This document shows, piece after piece, positions 61,372 through 64,000 of a stretch of DNA of 64,000 nt. Below the pieces are notes generated by a model. The model made no database searches and was not told the origin of the DNA. It saw nothing but the letters and a program-made list of their open reading frames with translations. Numbering within the stretch: the first letter of the stretch is position 1; each line of letters begins with the position of its first letter. Made by a program: the position numbers and the translations under genes. The stretch covers positions 114,486-178,485 of the forward strand of contig KV908554.1 in assembly GCA_002005505.1 (NCBI GenBank), given 5' to 3'. The DNA is from Botryococcus braunii. Its lineage: Eukaryota; Chlorophyta; Trebouxiophyceae.

Positions 61372-61860
61372 CAGTTCATTTTGGACTCGCTTTGGATCTA
61401 TCACCAAAAAGCTCGTGCGTCACGAAGTTGACAGAACCGCAGCACAGGTTGGTAGAAGTCGATGTGCCGACTGTCAATAAAGATCTGAATGTAAGTGGGG
61501 AGGTCGCAGATGCAGATCCAAGGAGACTGCCTGTTGCCAAAGCACTGCAGAGCTGCAGGTAAAGCCACGGGCAGGTCGGAATGGTGTATGGGGAATATAG
61601 GATGCAATGTAAACTCTGGTATAATGACCCAAGTCAACTTGTGAGCTGTTAAAGAACAGAAACGCAGCAAGCAACCTATGCAATGTAAACTCTGGTATAA
61701 TGACCCAAGTCAACTTGTGAGTTGTTAAAGAATCTAAACGCAGCAAGCAACCATTTCAAACCCTCCATCCTCAGAAATACTCAGCTTCTCATACCTATCA
61801 TGCATCTGATCAGTGATGATTCCAGATTCCATATCCAAGACCACCGTATCCAAAATCAAT
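61372..61860 (+). repeat. F repeat, copy F4
   Basis: It starts in TCAGTTCATTTTGGACTCGC and follows F3 almost base for base to ATCCAAAATCAATACCGGTAG. It ends directly before the Helitron coding frame. F3-microsatellite-F4 therefore looks like a larger duplication. Confidence 0.65.
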
Positions 61861-61936
61861 ACCGGTAGACAGACACACACCCCTGCACGCACGCCCACGC
61901 GTAACTGCAAGCTACTGCGCAAGATATCCCACAGAC

Positions 61937-64000
61937 ATGCTTACAAAAAGCGGGTTCATCCGAGCAGATTGTTTGCAAGCAGCAATTGAAGCACTTCTGA
62001 AAACCCCAGTGTATCAGAACTTTGAATTCGATCCTTCCAAGCTGCAAAAGCTACAAGCAGACTTTCCAGATCCTGGCAGTCTCAGCCATGAAGGGCAGGA
62101 TGACGCTGCAGGAGCTGTAGATGATCACGAAGCAGGACCCGAGGATGAGAACCATGCAGTCCAAGGTGCAGGAGCTGTAGGTAATGACTTAGCAGGAACC
62201 CAAGATGATGACAATGAGGTCGAAGAGACTCAAGGGAGGGCTCCAGACACCGACACCTGCATATTCGAAAACAATGTGCATCAGATCCTCGATAACTTTA
62301 CTAGATATCATGATGCAGAGAGCACAGAAGCGCAGCAAGAAGAGCCGAATGCGGAAACCATACGAGTACTGCAGCAGCAAGAGATCAGAGTAGCACCAGC
62401 TGAAGGCAACATGCTTGTTCCTTGCTGGCAAGATCAGGACTTGAAAGCCAAGATGTTTCCGCAAGTCTTTGGTGGCTACTTCGAAGAGAACCCCGATGGC
62501 CTGACCAAACATCAGCTGAATATGCAACAACTCTTGCACGTAGATCGGCGGTTTGGCAGCAGTACAGAGCTGCTGTTTCACATGCTGCGCGACGAGCAAA
62601 CAGCTGCTGTCTTTGCTGCAGCTTTCTTCAGCATGCAGAAAGGCCGGGTAAAAAGCAAGCACATCACTGTCGGCAACGCGCAAGATGCTGCGTCCATAAA
62701 GGGATCTATATTGCAAGAAGATGGTGTGTTGCATTTGCAACACCTGCGCACCTTGCCCGATTATATGAAAGCCATGCGGCGAGACTTCTTGGCGTTTTTA
62801 AGAGGCTGCGGCACCCCAACCTTCTTTTTTACAGCTTCATGTGCAGACACCAAGTGGGTGGAACTATTGCAAACTCTGTATTACCAACAGCATCAAAGGC
62901 ATCCAACTGACGAAGAGTTGGAAAATCTGTCTTTCAAACAGCGGTGTGAACTGGTCAGCAGTGATCCAATACTAGTGGCCAAGTATTATTACACGGGCAT
63001 GGAAAGTTTGTTCAATAACATCATCGACAAGACCGATGTCCTGGGAGAAGTCACTGATCGAGCACATGTCGAAGAAGCCCAAAAGCGAGGGACGCCTCAC
63101 CGTCACAGTTTGCTTTGGGTGAAAGACAGCCCCAAGTTTGATAAAGATGATCCGACAAAGGATGCTGCATGTGAAGATTTCATAGATCAGTACATCACCA
63201 CCGATCTCCGATCTCTTCCAGAGCACCTGCGCACCTTGCATACTCATGTGTGTGCCAGGGGCAAATGCTTGAACAAAAAAGGCGACTGCCGCTTCAATGC
63301 TCCCTGGTATCCCATGCGTCGCAGCCGCATCTTGCGCAGCCTCGACCTTCCAGAGGACGAAGCAAAAGCTGCGGCACAGGACCTGAAGCGAATCCATGCC
63401 GTGTTAGCACGACTGGATGCAGTCCTCCGATCAAAAGAAGCATTGTCAGGAGAGGATGAAGCTCTCGCTCAAGTCACCTTTGACCAATTTTTGGCAGCAT
63501 GCGCTGTGACAGAGGCAGATTACGAGAGAGCAATAGCTGCAGCTTTGAAGCGGCTTGCAGTTGTACTTTACAAAAGGCAACCTCAACACATTCGAGTCAA
63601 CACTTTCAACGCCAAAATCACCAGTGTATGGGAAGCCCACACGGATGTGCAATTCATTTTGGATGAGCATGCCTGTGTTCAGTACTTGACAAGTTATATG
63701 CTGAAAGGTGATCGGCGCATCAGCCAGGCCTTGCATGACATCATCTCCAAAGCTCGAGGGGATGACGATCTGGCAGCTGCAATCCGGAGTGCAGGGCTGA
63801 AGTTTATGCACATGTCGGAAGTGAGTGCTCAGATGGTGGCGTTCCTACTGTTGCAGTACCCCTTGCGCTACCTCAGCCGCGCTGTGTTCTTCATTGACAG
63901 TCGGCGCCCTGCCCAGCGAAGCATAATCTTAAAGAACAAAAGCTTGCTGAAAGGCATGCCTGTTGAGTCCCTGGACGTGTTCATGCCAACCTACAGGATA
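61937..64000 (+). CDS. Helitron Rep/helicase protein, N-terminal part (688 aa visible, continues past window)
   Basis: The frame is open from the ATG at 61937 to the window end. An acidic N-terminus with repeated GAGAV pieces leads to the Helitron-like N domain (DFLAFLRGCGTPTFFFTASC, matching the family pattern of a Phe/Thr-rich strand before a Trp). The rolling-circle endonuclease motif is GTPHRHSLLW with His388 and His390. A Cys-rich segment follows (HTHVCARGKCLNKKGDCRF). The two catalytic tyrosines are in QYLTSYMLKGD (Tyr583, Tyr587). The PIF1-type helicase expected next would lie outside. The middle residue of the two-His motif is Arg where a bulky hydrophobic residue is usual. Upstream codons are also open, so the true start may be earlier or spliced. 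Confidence 0.85.
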   Translation, partial: MLTKSGFIRADCLQAAIEALLKTPVYQNFEFDPSKLQKLQADFPDPGSLSHEGQDDAAGAVDDHEAGPEDENHAVQGAGAVGNDLAGTQDDDNEVEETQGRAPDTDTCIFENNVHQILDNFTRYHDAESTEAQQEEPNAETIRVLQQQEIRVAPAEGNMLVPCWQDQDLKAKMFPQVFGGYFEENPDGLTKHQLNMQQLLHVDRRFGSSTELLFHMLRDEQTAAVFAAAFFSMQKGRVKSKHITVGNAQDAASIKGSILQEDGVLHLQHLRTLPDYMKAMRRDFLAFLRGCGTPTFFFTASCADTKWVELLQTLYYQQHQRHPTDEELENLSFKQRCELVSSDPILVAKYYYTGMESLFNNIIDKTDVLGEVTDRAHVEEAQKRGTPHRHSLLWVKDSPKFDKDDPTKDAACEDFIDQYITTDLRSLPEHLRTLHTHVCARGKCLNKKGDCRFNAPWYPMRRSRILRSLDLPEDEAKAAAQDLKRIHAVLARLDAVLRSKEALSGEDEALAQVTFDQFLAACAVTEADYERAIAAALKRLAVVLYKRQPQHIRVNTFNAKITSVWEAHTDVQFILDEHACVQYLTSYMLKGDRRISQALHDIISKARGDDDLAAAIRSAGLKFMHMSEVSAQMVAFLLLQYPLRYLSRAVFFIDSRRPAQRSIILKNKSLLKGMPVESLDVFMPTYRI

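Overview
This window is repeat-rich eukaryotic nuclear DNA made almost entirely of LTR retrotransposons nested inside one another, with repeat debris and the start of a Helitron at the right edge. I see no bacterial operon, CRISPR array, rRNA gene, tRNA gene or clearly single-copy host gene. The best clue to the host is the primer-binding site of two copia families. It is complementary to the anticodon arm of initiator tRNA-Met, and the longer one (17 nt, positions 42209-42225) matches the land-plant/streptophyte form of that arm rather than the animal form. A streptophyte (for example a charophyte-like or basal plant genome) is therefore likely. I cannot name the species.

Layout. Positions 1-39953 belong to a Ty3/gypsy chromovirus (G1, forward) whose left end lies outside the window. 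G1 is interrupted (a) by forward Copia-A elements that have become a tandem array (1-3987 and 4632-19255, outer target duplication GGGAG) and (b) in its 3' region by a reverse Copia-A element (22472-38536, target duplication GCCGG). That reverse Copia-A is itself split by a second chromovirus, G2 (25955-35002, target duplication ATGTG), which has three LTRs, a 2.1-kb internal duplication and several broken frames. G1 inserted into a reverse copia element of a related family, Copia-C (39954 to about 42927). Copia-C had inserted into a third gypsy element, G3 (about 42928-47053). The nesting order is therefore G3 > Copia-C > G1 > Copia-A > G2.

Positions 47054-49313 hold unrecognised sequence and two tandem copies of a repeat called F here. 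A fourth gypsy element, G4, follows, with a very long gag-protease frame (50703-54572) and a pol frame (54545-58042). Positions 58043-61860 hold G4 3' sequence, a small reading frame split by a 1-kb insertion with a 15-bp target duplication, more F repeats and long CA/CT microsatellites. A Helitron Rep frame (61937 to the window end) closes the window.

How the parts work. Each retroelement encodes the usual capsid, protease, integrase and reverse transcriptase/RNase H set. The most unusual points are these. (1) Both copia families carry a duplicated segment in the LTR that creates a GT...AG-bounded unit of 328 or 329 bp just upstream of the primer site, like an intron. (2) A PHD finger lies between RNase H and integrase in both G3 and G4. 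(3) A mimic of the tRNA anticodon arm ends the Copia-A LTR and can fold onto the primer site. (4) Perfect heat-shock-element arrays lie in the 3' regions of G3 and G4. (5) G3 carries a probable spliced coiled-coil gene downstream of integrase. (6) G2 is more decayed than the element it inserted into.
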